From Rhodoferax sp. (GTDB lineage: Bacteria; Pseudomonadota; Gammaproteobacteria; Burkholderiales; Burkholderiaceae_C), in the NCBI GenBank assembly GCA_019449595.1, contig JAGRPL010000006.1:233451-297450 (forward strand): DNA of 64,000 bases. Reading direction: 5' to 3'. Under the pieces are notes generated by a model, which was not told where the DNA came from, searched no databases, and saw only the letters and a program-made list of their open reading frames with translations. The position numbers were made by a program, and so were the translations under genes. This document shows, in pieces, positions 49,384-61,311 of this stretch (within the stretch, counting starts at the first letter, position 1; each line of letters begins with the position of its first letter).

Positions 49384-49875
49384 ATGGCCAAGAAAGAACA
49401 TGTCAGCGAAACCCCCGCCACCCAGATGCTCAAGGCACACCAGGTGACGTTTACCGAGCATCCCTACGAGTACCTGGAGCACGGGGGGGCCCAGCACAGC
49501 GCCCAGGTGCTGGGTTTTGACCCGTTCACGGTGGTCAAGACACTCATCATGCAGGACCAGGATGCCAAACCCCTGGTGATCCTGATGCACGGCAACCGCA
49601 AGGTGTCCACCAAGAACCTGGCTCGCCAGATCGGCGCCAAGTCGGTCGAGCCCTGCGCCCCCGAGGTGGCCAACCGCCACAGCGGCTACCTGGTGGGGGG
49701 AACGTCGCCCTTTGGCACCCGGCGGGCCATGCCGGTGTACATCGAGGAAAGCATCCTGACCCTGCCCTCGATCCTGATCAACGGCGGGCGCCGTGGCTAC
49801 CTGGTGGGAATCGACCCGGCGGTGTGCGTGCAATTGCTGGCGGCAAAAGCGGTACAGTGCGCACTGGCCGAATGA
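49384..49875 (+). CDS. ybaK: Cys-tRNA(Pro)/aminoacyl-tRNA deacylase YbaK family
   Basis: TPATQMLKAHQVTFTEHPYEYLEHGG...VKTLIMQD...GGTSPFGTRRAMPVYIEES. Confidence 0.93.
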   Translation: MAKKEHVSETPATQMLKAHQVTFTEHPYEYLEHGGAQHSAQVLGFDPFTVVKTLIMQDQDAKPLVILMHGNRKVSTKNLARQIGAKSVEPCAPEVANRHSGYLVGGTSPFGTRRAMPVYIEESILTLPSILINGGRRGYLVGIDPAVCVQLLAAKAVQCALAE

Positions 49876-49926
49876 GGCCTGCACCGCTGGCGCTGGGCTG
49901 GCGGTGTGCTGTCAGGAGAACTGGTT

Positions 49927-50565
49927 TTGGATTCCCTCGTTTCTTTTTACCCCTTGCTGGCCACGGTGGTCGCGTATCTGGTGGGCTCGCTGTCCTTTGC
50001 GGTCATTGTGAGTCGCGCCATGGGTCTCAATGACCCGCGCACCTATGGCAGCAAGAACCCCGGTGCCACCAACGTGCTGCGCTCCGGCAGCAAGGCCGCC
50101 GCCGTGGTGACCCTGTTGCTCGACGCCTTCAAGGGCTGGTTGCCGGTGATGCTGGTCAAGTGGTTTGGCGAGCCCTATGGCCTGGGCGATGGCACCGTGG
50201 CCCTGGTGGGGCTGGCGGCCTTTGTGGGGCATCTGTTTCCGGTGTTTTTCCGCTTTGTGGGCGGCAAGGGTGTGGCCACCGCGCTGGGCGTGCTGCTGGC
50301 CATCAGCGGGATACTGGGCCTGGCGACTGCCGCGACCTGGCTGGTGGTGGCCTACGCTTTCCGCTATTCGTCGCTGGCATCCCTGGTGGCCGCCCTGTTT
50401 GCCCCGGTGTATTACATCTTTGGCGACGGCGCGGCCTGGGCCATGGATAAGAGCATCCTGCTGGCGATTGCGGTCATGTCCCTGCTGCTGGTCTGGCGCC
50501 ATGCCGAAAATATTGGGCGCCTGGTCAAGGGCACCGAATCTCGGCTGGGCAAGAAGAAAGCCTGA
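49927..50565 (+). CDS. plsY: Glycerol-3-phosphate acyltransferase PlsY (start TTG 49927 or GTG 49906)
   Basis: [57 protein letters not shown]. Confidence 0.93.
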   Translation: MDSLVSFYPLLATVVAYLVGSLSFAVIVSRAMGLNDPRTYGSKNPGATNVLRSGSKAAAVVTLLLDAFKGWLPVMLVKWFGEPYGLGDGTVALVGLAAFVGHLFPVFFRFVGGKGVATALGVLLAISGILGLATAATWLVVAYAFRYSSLASLVAALFAPVYYIFGDGAAWAMDKSILLAIAVMSLLLVWRHAENIGRLVKGTESRLGKKKA

Positions 50566-50604
50566 TTCCCTGCCATCCAGTCCCCCATTGCATGGGGGCC
50601 GGGC

Positions 50605-51573
50605 CTACAGCGTCTGCGCGGCGAAGCTGCCCAGTTGCAGGATGTGGAAATGGTTCAACCGGGCGCGCACGGCGGAGGCCGTCAGGGCCGACCGGATGCG
50701 CAGGTTGTTGTCGGCCGTGCGGTGCAGGCGGGGTGTGGGAATCAGCTCGCCGTTGGCCTTGCCGACAATGGCCACGTAGGGCAGGTTGTGCTTGCTGCTG
50801 CGGCGCACCACCACTGCCAGTTCGTCGTTGTCCATCCGCACATAGGTGCCGGGCGGGCAAAGCCCCACGGCGCGCACCAGGGCGTGGCCAATCTCGTCGC
50901 TTTTTTCCGAGGCATTGGCCAGCACGGTCCGCGCCGATTCGGCCGCACTACGCCCCGAACGGGACAAGCGCGGGCTGATCATGGCCGCGTAGCGGTCCAC
51001 CACCTTGAGGATGCGGGCCAGCCGCGTGGCCGGGGGGCTGAGGCGTGGGTCCTGCCGCTCCAGGACTTCGTCGTGGTGGGCGGTCACGATGTCGAGCCAC
51101 TGAGTGTCCAGCACTCCCAGGTTGGCCAGCATCATGGCGCCCTTGATGGCGTGGGCGCGAATGATGGCCTGTTGCTCGGGCGTGGGCTTTTCCGTCTGGT
51201 TGGCCAGTTCGTTCTGCAACGCCGTCATGGCGATGTTCATGGTCAGGGCGGCGCGCACCAGGCTGTCACGCTCGCTGGGAGACACGCCCAGCTCGGACGC
51301 AACGACGTGGCACAGGGTGGCACACACCAGTGCGTGCGATGCGCTGTAGCCCACCGGGGAGTTGCTGGCGAGCTGGAACAGCAAATACAGGCCCACATCC
51401 GGGTCGCGCTGCATCAGGCCCTGCATCCAGCGGTCGTACTGCACCACGCGGTGTGCAAACTCCTGGGTGCTGCCCGGGTTGTTCAGGATGACGGACAGGC
51501 CTGACTCGAGGTCAGACCACTGCCCCAGCATGTCCTCGTACTCGTATTCGTTATGGATGGTCACGGCCGGCAT
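50605..51573 (-). CDS. HD-domain (degenerate HD-GYP-like) protein
   Basis: SASHALVCATLCHVVASELG...VTAHHDEVLERQDPRLSPPATRLARILKVVDRYAAMISPR. Confidence 0.65.
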   Translation of the reverse strand: MPAVTIHNEYEYEDMLGQWSDLESGLSVILNNPGSTQEFAHRVVQYDRWMQGLMQRDPDVGLYLLFQLASNSPVGYSASHALVCATLCHVVASELGVSPSERDSLVRAALTMNIAMTALQNELANQTEKPTPEQQAIIRAHAIKGAMMLANLGVLDTQWLDIVTAHHDEVLERQDPRLSPPATRLARILKVVDRYAAMISPRLSRSGRSAAESARTVLANASEKSDEIGHALVRAVGLCPPGTYVRMDNDELAVVVRRSSKHNLPYVAIVGKANGELIPTPRLHRTADNNLRIRSALTASAVRARLNHFHILQLGSFAAQTL

Positions 51574-52230
51574 TCAATAGCGTTTGTCAAGGACCATCTG
51601 GTCGTTGGTGCGTGTCATCTGGAAGTGTGTCAGGAAGCTGTTGCCCAGCAGCACGAAGGGCATGGAGGCCGGGGACACCACGGCGTCCACGCCGTACACC
51701 ACCACGTCGCCCACGCGCACCGACGCCACTTTGACCAGCCAGGCGGGCACGACACCGTTGGCTGTGCCCAGCTGGGTGGGCTGCCCGGCCTTGTAGTTGA
51801 TGCCCATGCGCTCTGCCTCGGCCACGCTCATGGCCACTTTGGTAGCGCCGGTGTCCACCATGAACTGGACCGAGCGGCCATTGATCTGGCCCTGGGTCAG
51901 GAAGTGGCCGCCGGACCCCGCCGTCAGCACCACCCGGCTGCCGCCGGCGTCGCCCCCGGCAGGCGCACTGCCCACGCTGGCAGGGGCGTCACCCACACGC
52001 AGCGTGTGCCGCTTGCCGGCAATCTCGACTACGGCCTGGTCGCCCTGGGTGGAGACGATCTTGACACCCCGGTAGGTCTCGCCGGCCGCCACGGACTTGG
52101 GCGCAGCCCCGTCCACAATGACCAGCGCCTTGCCGCCCAGCATGCCCGAGAGGGCCACGGTCTGGGCCAGCGCCACGGTGCCGCCGGTGAGGGTGGCGGT
52201 CAGCAGGAGGGACAAAACGGCGGTTTTCAT
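51574..52230 (-). CDS. Retropepsin-like clan AA aspartic protease (TIGR02281-like)
   Basis: Signal peptide; INGRSVQFMVDTGATKVAMSVAEAERMGI; VLLGNSFLTHFQM. Confidence 0.85.
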   Translation of the reverse strand: MKTAVLSLLLTATLTGGTVALAQTVALSGMLGGKALVIVDGAAPKSVAAGETYRGVKIVSTQGDQAVVEIAGKRHTLRVGDAPASVGSAPAGGDAGGSRVVLTAGSGGHFLTQGQINGRSVQFMVDTGATKVAMSVAEAERMGINYKAGQPTQLGTANGVVPAWLVKVASVRVGDVVVYGVDAVVSPASMPFVLLGNSFLTHFQMTRTNDQMVLDKRY

Positions 52231-52715
52231 CAGTCGCGGAAGTTGTTGAAATCCAGCGGTACGTCGGTGATTTCCTTGCGCAGCAGGGCCATGGTGGCTT
52301 GCAGGTCGTCGCGCTTGGCGCCGGTGACGCGCACCTTCTCCTCCTGAATGGCGGCCTGGACCTTGATCTTGCTGTCCTTGATCAGGCGCTGGATCTTCTT
52401 GGCCAGTTCGGACTCGATGCCGTTGCGCACCTTGACCACGCGCTTGACCTTGTCGCCGCCCATCTTCTGCATGTCGCCCACGTCCAGGAAGCGGACATCG
52501 ACCTTCTGCTTGGTGAGCTTGTTGCGCAGCACGTCCAGGATCTGTTCCAGCTGGAAGTCCGCATCACCGATGACCGTGATTTCCTTGTCCTTGATCTCAA
52601 TGGAGGCAGACGTGCCCTTGAAGTCAAAGCGGGTGGCGATTTCCTTGGCGGAATTTTCCACACCGTTCTTGACGTTGACCATATCGGCTTCGCAGACGGT
52701 ATCAAAAGAAGGCAT
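52230..52715 (-). CDS. yajQ: YajQ family nucleotide-binding protein
   Basis: [41 protein letters not shown]. Confidence 0.95.
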   Translation of the reverse strand: MPSFDTVCEADMVNVKNGVENSAKEIATRFDFKGTSASIEIKDKEITVIGDADFQLEQILDVLRNKLTKQKVDVRFLDVGDMQKMGGDKVKRVVKVRNGIESELAKKIQRLIKDSKIKVQAAIQEEKVRVTGAKRDDLQATMALLRKEITDVPLDFNNFRD

Positions 52716-52836
52716 ATTTTTTAGCAATAGTTGGTTCGCCACCCATGTCGGTCCCGGGTTGCGCGTTTCGAACGACAAGGCCATGACCGACCCGGCCTGC
52801 GCGGGGTGCCTGGCACCCCAATGCGACAATCCTGCC

Positions 52837-53907
52837 ATGTTAGTCGAGAAAAACGTCCCGCTCCAGCCCTTCAACACCTTCCATATCGTGGCCAAGGCCC
52901 ATGCCCTGGTGCGCGTCGGCAGCGAGGCCGATGTGCGGGAGCTGCTGGCCGACCCCGAATGGGGCGGTACGCCGAAATTTGTGCTGGGCGGTGGCAGCAA
53001 CGTGGTGTTCACCGGTGACGTGAAGCCGGTGGTGCTCAAGGTGGAAGTCAAGGGCCGTCGTCTGGTGGAAGAAACCCCCAGGGCTTTCATCGTGGAGGCG
53101 GGTGGGGGCGAGATCTGGCACGACTTTGTCGCCTGGACGCTGGCACAGGGCTATCCGGGGCTGGAAAACATGGCCCTGATTCCCGGCACGGTGGGCGCAT
53201 CTCCGGTACAAAACGTGGGTGCCTACGGTGTGGAGCTGCAGGATCGCTTCGATTCGCTGGATGCGGTGGACCTGCAGACCGGCCAGCTGTTCACGCTCAA
53301 TGCCGCCCAATGTGCCTTTGGCTACCGCGACTCGGTGTTCAAGCACGGTGGCACCGTGCAGTCCGGTGGCCACCAGGTACTGGGGCTGAAGGACCGGGCC
53401 CTGATCCTGCGCGTGCGCTTTGCCCTGCCCAAGGCCTGGAAGCCGGTGCTGGGCTACGCCGACATCGAGAAAAAGATGGCCGAACAGGGCTGCATCCAGC
53501 CCACGGCGCAGCAGCTGTTTGACTGGGTGTGCGCCATTCGCCGCGCCAAGCTGCCCGATCCGGCCGTCATTGGCAACGCCGGCAGCTTCTTCAAGAACCC
53601 CACGGTCACCCCCGAGCAGTGCGCCGACATCATCGCCCGCGACCCCAAGGTGGTGCACTACCACCTGGCCGATGGCTCGGTGAAGCTGGCCGCTGGCTGG
53701 CTGATTGACTCCTGTGGTTGGAAGGGCAAGTCGGTCGGCCAGGCCGGGGTCTACGAAAAGCAGGCCCTGGTGCTGGTGAACCGGGGGGCGGGCACCGACG
53801 GCAACGGCGCCACCGGGGGCGAGGTCATGACGCTGGCCAAGGCGATCCAGACCAGCGTGTACGAACGCTTTGGCATCCTGTTGGAGCCCGAGCCGGTGGT
53901 CGTGTAG
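52837..53907 (+). CDS. murB: UDP-N-acetylenolpyruvoylglucosamine reductase
   Basis: [56 protein letters not shown]. Confidence 0.95.
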   Translation: MLVEKNVPLQPFNTFHIVAKAHALVRVGSEADVRELLADPEWGGTPKFVLGGGSNVVFTGDVKPVVLKVEVKGRRLVEETPRAFIVEAGGGEIWHDFVAWTLAQGYPGLENMALIPGTVGASPVQNVGAYGVELQDRFDSLDAVDLQTGQLFTLNAAQCAFGYRDSVFKHGGTVQSGGHQVLGLKDRALILRVRFALPKAWKPVLGYADIEKKMAEQGCIQPTAQQLFDWVCAIRRAKLPDPAVIGNAGSFFKNPTVTPEQCADIIARDPKVVHYHLADGSVKLAAGWLIDSCGWKGKSVGQAGVYEKQALVLVNRGAGTDGNGATGGEVMTLAKAIQTSVYERFGILLEPEPVVV

Positions 53908-53951
53908 GTAAAGATTTGCACGGCTGCGCGCGCATGCGGTAGATTGCGGCC

Positions 53952-54944
53952 ATGAACAACATTCTGGTTTTGGGTGGCACGGGGTTTATCGGTGCCCATG
54001 TATGCGAAAAGCTGGTGCGCCAGGGGTGGAATGTCACGGTTCCCACCCGCCGGCGCAGCAACGCCAATCACCTGCAGCACCTGCCGTCGCTCACCGTGCT
54101 GGAGCTGGACGTGCACAACGAAGCCGCCCTGACCCATGCCACGCAAGGGCAGGATGCCGTTGTCAACCTGGTGGCCATCCTGCACGGAACGCCTGCCGCG
54201 TTCGACAAGGTCCATGTGATCCTGCCGCAAAAGCTGGCCCGCGCCTGCCAGGCGCAGCGGGTGCACCAGCTGGTGCACATCAGTGCGCTGGGCGCGAACC
54301 ACCAGCGCCCGGGGACTGCGCCGTCCGAATACCTGCGCAGCAAGGGGCGGGGCGAAGCGGTGTTGCGCACGGCCGCCGCCGAGTCGGGGATGGAGCTGAC
54401 GGTTCTGCGGCCCAGCGTGGTCTTTGGCCCGGAGGACCAGTTTCTCAACCTGTTTGCGCGGCTGCAGAAAACCTGGCCGGTCATGCCGCTGGCCGGCGCT
54501 CGGGCGCGTTTCCAGCCGGTGTGGGTGGAAGACGTGGCAACGGCCGTGGTGCGCAGCCTGGAGCGCCGTGTAGGTCCTGGGCTGCGCAGCCCCTCTGTGC
54601 GCACGCTGGAGGCCTGCGGCCCGGAAGTGTTCACCCTGGCCGATCTGGTGCGCCTGGCGGCACAACTCAGCGGCGTGAACCACGGTCAGGGCCGCCCGAT
54701 CGTGCCATTGCCCGACTGGCTGGGACGCTTGCAGGCCCTGCTGCTGGAGTGGGCGCCCGGCGGGCCGCTGATGAGCCGGGACAATCTCGACTCCATGCGC
54801 GTCGACAACGTGGCCACGGGGCAGGTGCCGGGGCTGCAGGCGCTGGGCATAACGCCGTCGGCGCTGCAACCCATTGCCACGGACTACCTGACCCGCAACC
54901 AGCCGGGGCAGGGGTTGCTGCGTCTGCGCCAGCGGCTGCGCTAG
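53952..54944 (+). CDS. NAD-dependent epimerase/dehydratase (complex I NDUFA9-like)
   Basis: NILVLGGTGFIGAHVCEKLVRQGWNVTVPTRRR. Confidence 0.9.
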   Translation: MNNILVLGGTGFIGAHVCEKLVRQGWNVTVPTRRRSNANHLQHLPSLTVLELDVHNEAALTHATQGQDAVVNLVAILHGTPAAFDKVHVILPQKLARACQAQRVHQLVHISALGANHQRPGTAPSEYLRSKGRGEAVLRTAAAESGMELTVLRPSVVFGPEDQFLNLFARLQKTWPVMPLAGARARFQPVWVEDVATAVVRSLERRVGPGLRSPSVRTLEACGPEVFTLADLVRLAAQLSGVNHGQGRPIVPLPDWLGRLQALLLEWAPGGPLMSRDNLDSMRVDNVATGQVPGLQALGITPSALQPIATDYLTRNQPGQGLLRLRQRLR

Positions 54945-54952
54945 CGCGCCCA

Positions 54953-54986
54953 TGAAAAAGGGCCGCACGCAGCGGCCCTTGGCTTT
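54953..54986 (-). terminator. Terminator-like hairpin downstream of argG
   Basis: AAAAAGGGCCGCACGCAGCGGCCCTTGGCTTTT, between convergent genes. Confidence 0.75.
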
Positions 54987-54998
54987 TCGCAGCGCGCG

Positions 54999-56395
<1,397 letters not shown>

Positions 56396-56415
56396 GCAGC
56401 CTGGGGCTGGCTGGA

Positions 56416-56742
56416 TCAGCCGAAGTGGCAGATGTAGTGGTAGGGCTCGGTCACGCGGATGTCGAACGAGGAATTGCCCGGCACGCTGAACTTCTCACCG
56501 GCGCTGGACTTGACCCAGGCGTCGCTGCCCTTGAGCTTGTACTCGCAGCTGCCGGCCACGCATTCCATGATCTCGGGTGCGCCGGTGTTGAAGGTCAGGG
56601 TGGCGGGCAGTACCACGCCCACGGACTTCTTCGTGCCATCGGGGAAAGTGATGCCGTGGCTGACGCATTTTCCGTCGAAGTAGACGCTGGCTTGGGTGGT
56701 GACGGACACGCCGTCGATCCGTGCGGTGGGGGTGGTGCTCAT
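56416..56742 (-). CDS. ppnP: Pyrimidine/purine nucleoside phosphorylase (PpnP family)
   Basis: FDGKCVSHGITFPDGTKKSVGVVLPATLTFNTGAPEIMECVAGSCEYKL. Confidence 0.92.
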   Translation of the reverse strand: MSTTPTARIDGVSVTTQASVYFDGKCVSHGITFPDGTKKSVGVVLPATLTFNTGAPEIMECVAGSCEYKLKGSDAWVKSSAGEKFSVPGNSSFDIRVTEPYHYICHFG

Positions 56743-56779
56743 GGGGTCAGGGTAGTGAAATGCGGTTGGAGGGGGGATT

Positions 56780-57130
56780 TTAGGGCAGGCGGGCCGCAAA
56801 GCCGTCGGGCGTGAAGCCGACCGTCACGCGGCCGTCGGGCCATTCGACCACCGGGCGCTTGATGGCGCTGGGTTGGAGCAGCACCAGGGCCCGCGCGCTG
56901 GCGGTGTCGGTGACGGCGGCTTTGGCGGCGTCATCGAGCGTGCGCCAGGTGGTGCCTTTGCGGTTGACCAGCGTTTCCCAGCCCACGGCGGCCAGCCAGG
57001 CGTCGAGCTGCGGCTTGGGCACGCCCTGCTTCTTGAAGTCGTGGAACCGGTAGTCCTGGCCATGGTCGGTAAGCCAGGTGCGGGCTTTTTTGACGGTGTC
57101 GCAGTTGGGAATGCCGTAAAGGGTGGTCAT
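56780..57130 (-). CDS. ArsC/Spx-family (YffB-like) protein
   Basis: MTTLYGIPNCDTVKKARTWLTDHGQDYRFHDFKKQG. Confidence 0.93.
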   Translation of the reverse strand: MTTLYGIPNCDTVKKARTWLTDHGQDYRFHDFKKQGVPKPQLDAWLAAVGWETLVNRKGTTWRTLDDAAKAAVTDTASARALVLLQPSAIKRPVVEWPDGRVTVGFTPDGFAARLP

Positions 57131-57168
57131 GGCAGGGATTTTGGCATGTGCGCGACAATCGGGGCTGT

Positions 57169-58479
57169 ATGGAATCACTTACCACCCTTGAAGACTGGCT
57201 GGCGCATTGCGAGCGCCTGCATCCCACCACCATAGACCTGGGCCTGGAGCGCGTGCGCACCGTGGCGGACCGCATGGCCATCCGGTTCGAATGCCCGGTG
57301 ATCACTGTGGCCGGCACCAACGGCAAGGGTTCCACCTGCGCCATGCTGGAAGCCATTCTGGGGCAGGCCGGTTACCGCACCGGGGTGTACACCTCGCCCC
57401 ATCTGGTGCGCTTCGAGGAGCGGCTGCGCCTGTTGGGAGAAGCGGTGGATGCTAGCCATTTGATAGCAGGCTTCGCAGCCGTCGAGCGGGCCAGAACCCA
57501 AAATGGCGCTGAAATATCGCTGACCTATTTTGAGTTTTCTACCCTCGCCATCCTGGATGTGATGGCGCGCAGCGGCCTGGATGCGGTGATTCTGGAAGTG
57601 GGTCTGGGCGGACGGCTGGACGCGGTCAACATCATCGACCCCGACTGCGCCATCATCACCAGCGTCGATCTGGACCACATGGAATTTCTGGGCAACGACC
57701 GCGAAAGCATCGGGCGGGAGAAGGCCGGCATCATGCGTACGGGCCGCCCGGTGGTGGTGAGCGATCCCATGCCGCCCCAAAGCGTGCTGGACCATGCGCT
57801 GGAAGTGGGCGCTGACCTGTGGCGCTTTGGCGTGGATTTCAATTTCTCGGGCGACAAGCAGCAGTGGGGCTGGGCCGGCCGCGGACGGCGCTACAGCGGG
57901 CTGGCCTATCCGGCCCTGCGCGGCGCCAACCAGCTGGTCAACGCCAGCGGCGCGCTGGCCGCGCTCACCGCCTTGCGTGAGCAACTGCCGGTCACCGCGC
58001 AGGCGGTGCGCAACGGGTTGGCGTTTGTGGAGCTGCCGGGGCGCTTCCAGATCGTTCCGGGGCAGCCAACGCTGGTGCTGGATGTGGCGCACAACCCGCA
58101 TTCGGTGGCGGCACTGGCGGCCAATCTGGACGCCATGGGCTATTTCCCCACCACGCACGCCATTTTTGGCGCCATGGCCGACAAGGATCTGGCACCCATG
58201 TTCGCCAAGGTCGCTCCGCTGATCGACCGCTGGTATTTCACCGATCTGCCCACGCCGCGTGCCGCGACGGGCGCGGCCCTGCAGGCGCAGTGGCAGGCCC
58301 AGAATACGCGCAAGGACACGGCGGCGCTGGCGTTTGCCGACCCCATGCAGGCGCTGCAGGCGGCCATTGATGCCGCAGACCCCACTGATAGAATCATCGT
58401 CTTTGGATCGTTCTATACCGTGGGTGGCGTGCTGCAACAGGGCGTACCGCGGCTGCATGCCAAACACCTGAACTCCTGA
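57169..58479 (+). CDS. folC: Dihydrofolate/folylpolyglutamate synthase
   Basis: VAGTNGKGSTCAMLEAIL; LTYFEFSTLAILDVM; DVAHNPHSVAALAANL. Confidence 0.95.
   Translation: MESLTTLEDWLAHCERLHPTTIDLGLERVRTVADRMAIRFECPVITVAGTNGKGSTCAMLEAILGQAGYRTGVYTSPHLVRFEERLRLLGEAVDASHLIAGFAAVERARTQNGAEISLTYFEFSTLAILDVMARSGLDAVILEVGLGGRLDAVNIIDPDCAIITSVDLDHMEFLGNDRESIGREKAGIMRTGRPVVVSDPMPPQSVLDHALEVGADLWRFGVDFNFSGDKQQWGWAGRGRRYSGLAYPALRGANQLVNASGALAALTALREQLPVTAQAVRNGLAFVELPGRFQIVPGQPTLVLDVAHNPHSVAALAANLDAMGYFPTTHAIFGAMADKDLAPMFAKVAPLIDRWYFTDLPTPRAATGAALQAQWQAQNTRKDTAALAFADPMQALQAAIDAADPTDRIIVFGSFYTVGGVLQQGVPRLHAKHLNS
57451..57515 (+). repeat. Dispersed repeat, copy 9 (inside folC)
   Basis: GCTAGCCATTTGATAGCAGGCTTCGCAGCCGTCGAGCGGGCCAGAACCCAAAATGGCGCTG. 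Confidence 0.7.
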
Positions 58480-58493
58480 GTCACCCCATACAC

Positions 58494-59288
58494 ATGGCTT
58501 TCTTCAAGTTTCGCAAAGGCGGCGACGACCAAACTGCCGCACCGCCACCTCCCGCCCCCGAGAGCGTGGAGGCCATGCGCAAGCGTGCCCGGCACCGCCT
58601 GATCGGCGCGTCTGTGCTGGTGCTGCTGGGAGTCATCGGTTTTCCGCTGCTGTTTGACAGCCAGCCACGGCCGATTGCCGTCGATATTCCCATCGAGATT
58701 CCCGACAAGGGCAAGGTCAAGCCGCTGGGCAATGCCCCGGTGGTGGCGCCTGGCGCACAGGTTCGCGGCGCCATTGATGCCGGCCCGGCTCCCGCCCCTG
58801 CGGCATCGGCCGCATCGGCCACGGTGACGGCTCGCCCGGCGGTTGCCGTGGTGCCCCCGGCTCCCGCGTCGGCACCGGCGACCAAGCCGGAGAGCAAACC
58901 GGAAAGCAAGCCCGAAACCAAAATCGAAACCAAAATCGACAGCAAGCCCGCCGACAAACCCGTGGCCAAGGCTGGCGCCAGCGCACAGGACGGAGCCAAG
59001 GCCCAGGCCTTGCTGGACGGCAAGACCGCAGAGCCCAAGCCTGCGGCCGCTGCCGCGGCCGGCCGGTTCGTGGTGCAGGTGGGGGCCTTTGCCGACGTGG
59101 CCAAGGCCCGCGAAGCGCGCCTCAAGCTGGAAAAGGCGGGCCTGAAGACCTATACGCAAGTCGTACAGGCCAAGGACGGACGGCGTGTGCGGGTGCGCGT
59201 GGGGCCGTTTGAAACGAAGGCAGCCGCCGACAAGGCGGCGCAAAAAATCAAGAAGCTGGACTTGCCTGCAGCCATTCTGGAACTGTAA
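58494..59288 (+). CDS. SPOR-domain protein (DedD-like)
   Basis: RHRLIGASVLVLLGVIGFPLLFD; Pro/Lys-rich linker; C-terminal GRFVVQVGAFADVAKAREARLKLEKAGLKTY. Confidence 0.9.
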   Translation: MAFFKFRKGGDDQTAAPPPPAPESVEAMRKRARHRLIGASVLVLLGVIGFPLLFDSQPRPIAVDIPIEIPDKGKVKPLGNAPVVAPGAQVRGAIDAGPAPAPAASAASATVTARPAVAVVPPAPASAPATKPESKPESKPETKIETKIDSKPADKPVAKAGASAQDGAKAQALLDGKTAEPKPAAAAAAGRFVVQVGAFADVAKAREARLKLEKAGLKTYTQVVQAKDGRRVRVRVGPFETKAAADKAAQKIKKLDLPAAILEL

Positions 59289-59303
59289 GAACGGCCCGCA
59301 CCC

Positions 59304-59789
59304 ATGCCCGCGCTGGACTGGATCTTTTTGGCTGTGTTGCTGGTGTCGCTGACGGTGGGCGCCTGGCGCGGCCTGGTGTATGAGGTGCTGTCGGTGTTGA
59401 GCTGGATTGCGGCGTTTGTGCTGGCGCAGTGGTTTGCTCCGGATGCGGCGCGGTGGTTGCCCATGTCGGGCGCCACGGAGATGATCCGCTACGCCGCCGG
59501 CTTCGTGCTGGTGTTTGTGGCGGCGGTATTCCTGGGCGGGTTGGTGGCATTTCTGGTGAAGAAATTGGTGACCGCCGTGGGCTTGCGACCGATAGACCGC
59601 CTGCTGGGCGCCGCGTTTGGCGTGGTGCGCGGGCTCATCGTATTGCTGGCGCTGACGGTGGTGGCGGGCATGACGCCCGTGCACACGGCCTCCTGGTGGG
59701 AAGAGGCAACCGGCCCCCGGGTGGCGACCGTGGTCTTGCAGGGCATCAAGCCCGTGCTGCCGCAGGAATTTGGAAAATATCTACCTTGA
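59304..59789 (+). CDS. cvpA: CvpA family protein
   Basis: LDWIFLAVLLVSLTVGAWRGLVYEVLSVLSWIAAF; upstream of purF. Confidence 0.92.
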   Translation: MPALDWIFLAVLLVSLTVGAWRGLVYEVLSVLSWIAAFVLAQWFAPDAARWLPMSGATEMIRYAAGFVLVFVAAVFLGGLVAFLVKKLVTAVGLRPIDRLLGAAFGVVRGLIVLLALTVVAGMTPVHTASWWEEATGPRVATVVLQGIKPVLPQEFGKYLP

Positions 59790-59803
59790 ATGAGTGAACA
59801 TCT

Positions 59804-61303
59804 ATGTGCGGAATAGTGGGCGTTGTCAGTAATGAGCCGGTCAATCAACTGATTTATGACGCGTTGCTGCTGTTGCAGCACCGCGGGCAGGACGCCGCGG
59901 GTATCGTGACCCAGCAGGAGCGCAAGTTCTTCATGCACAAGGCCAAGGGCATGGTGCGTGATGTGTTCCGCACTCGCAACATGCGCTCCTTGCCGGGCAA
60001 CTGCGGGCTGGGCCAGGTGCGCTACCCCACGGCGGGCAATGCCTTCAGCGAAGAGGAAGCCCAACCGTTCTACGTGAACGCGCCCTTTGGCATCGTGCTG
60101 GTGCACAACGGCAACCTGACCAACGCCCACGCGCTCAAGGCCGAGTTGTTCAATACCGACCACCGCCATATCAACACCGAGAGCGATTCCGAAGTGCTGC
60201 TCAACGTGCTGGCGCACGAGATCGAGAAGACCACGCGCGGCTCCACGCTGCAGATCCCCGACCTGTTTGCCGCCGTGCGCAACGTGCACCGGCGCATCAA
60301 GGGGTCCTACGCCGTGATTGCGCTGATTGCCGGGCACGGCGTGCTGGCGTTCCGCGACCCCTTTGGCATCCGTCCGCTGTGCATGGGCCGCCACAACGGC
60401 AGCACCGTGGTGGCCAGCGAGTCGGTCGCCCTGGAGGGTATTGGCTACCACTTCGAGCGCAACATCGACCCGGGTGAGGCGGTGTTCATCGACCTCGATG
60501 GCAAGGTGCATGCGCAGCAGTGCGCCGATGCACCCCAGTTGCACCCCTGCATTTTTGAATTTGTGTACCTGGCGCGCCCGGACTCGGTCATGGACAACAT
60601 CTCGGTGTACCAGGCCCGCCTGAACCTGGGTGAGTCGCTGGCCAAGCGGGTGATTTCCACGGTGCCGCCCAACGAAATCGACGTGGTGATCCCGATTCCC
60701 GAATCCAGCCGCCCCAGTGCCGCACAGCTGGCGCATTTGCTGGGTTTGCCCTACCGCGAGGGGTTTGTGAAAAACCGCTACGTGGGCCGCACGTTCATCA
60801 TGCCGGGGCAGTCGGTGCGCAAGAAGTCGGTGCGCCAGAAACTCAATGCCATCGCCAGCGAGTTCAAGGGACGCAATGTGCTGCTGGTGGACGATTCCAT
60901 CGTGCGCGGCACCACCTCCAAGGAAATTGTGCAGATGGCGCGCGACGCCGGCGCTCGTAAGGTGTACCTGGCCAGTGCCGCGCCGCCGGTGCGTTACCCC
61001 AACGTGTATGGCATCGACATGCCCACCAGCAGCGAGCTGGTGGCCCATGGTCGCACTGTGGAAGAAATTCGCCAGCTGATTGGCTGCGATGCGCTGATCT
61101 ACCAGGATGTCGACGGCATGAAGAAGGCCATCGGCGCCCTCAACGCCAACATCAAGGGCTTTGATGCCTCGTGCTTTGACGGTGTGTACGTCACCGGCGA
61201 CATCACCTCGGACGACATTGCCCGTCTGAATGAAAAACGGGTAGGGGGAGAGGAAGGGCAGGAAGACAACTCCCGCCTGGCGCTGCCGAACCCGGCCGAC
61301 TGA
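59804..61303 (+). CDS. purF: Amidophosphoribosyltransferase
   Basis: MCGIVGVVSNEPVNQLIYDALLLLQHRGQDAAGI; VLLVDDSIVRGTTSKEIV. Confidence 0.97.
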   Translation: MCGIVGVVSNEPVNQLIYDALLLLQHRGQDAAGIVTQQERKFFMHKAKGMVRDVFRTRNMRSLPGNCGLGQVRYPTAGNAFSEEEAQPFYVNAPFGIVLVHNGNLTNAHALKAELFNTDHRHINTESDSEVLLNVLAHEIEKTTRGSTLQIPDLFAAVRNVHRRIKGSYAVIALIAGHGVLAFRDPFGIRPLCMGRHNGSTVVASESVALEGIGYHFERNIDPGEAVFIDLDGKVHAQQCADAPQLHPCIFEFVYLARPDSVMDNISVYQARLNLGESLAKRVISTVPPNEIDVVIPIPESSRPSAAQLAHLLGLPYREGFVKNRYVGRTFIMPGQSVRKKSVRQKLNAIASEFKGRNVLLVDDSIVRGTTSKEIVQMARDAGARKVYLASAAPPVRYPNVYGIDMPTSSELVAHGRTVEEIRQLIGCDALIYQDVDGMKKAIGALNANIKGFDASCFDGVYVTGDITSDDIARLNEKRVGGEEGQEDNSRLALPNPAD

Positions 61304-61311
61304 AACCCGCA

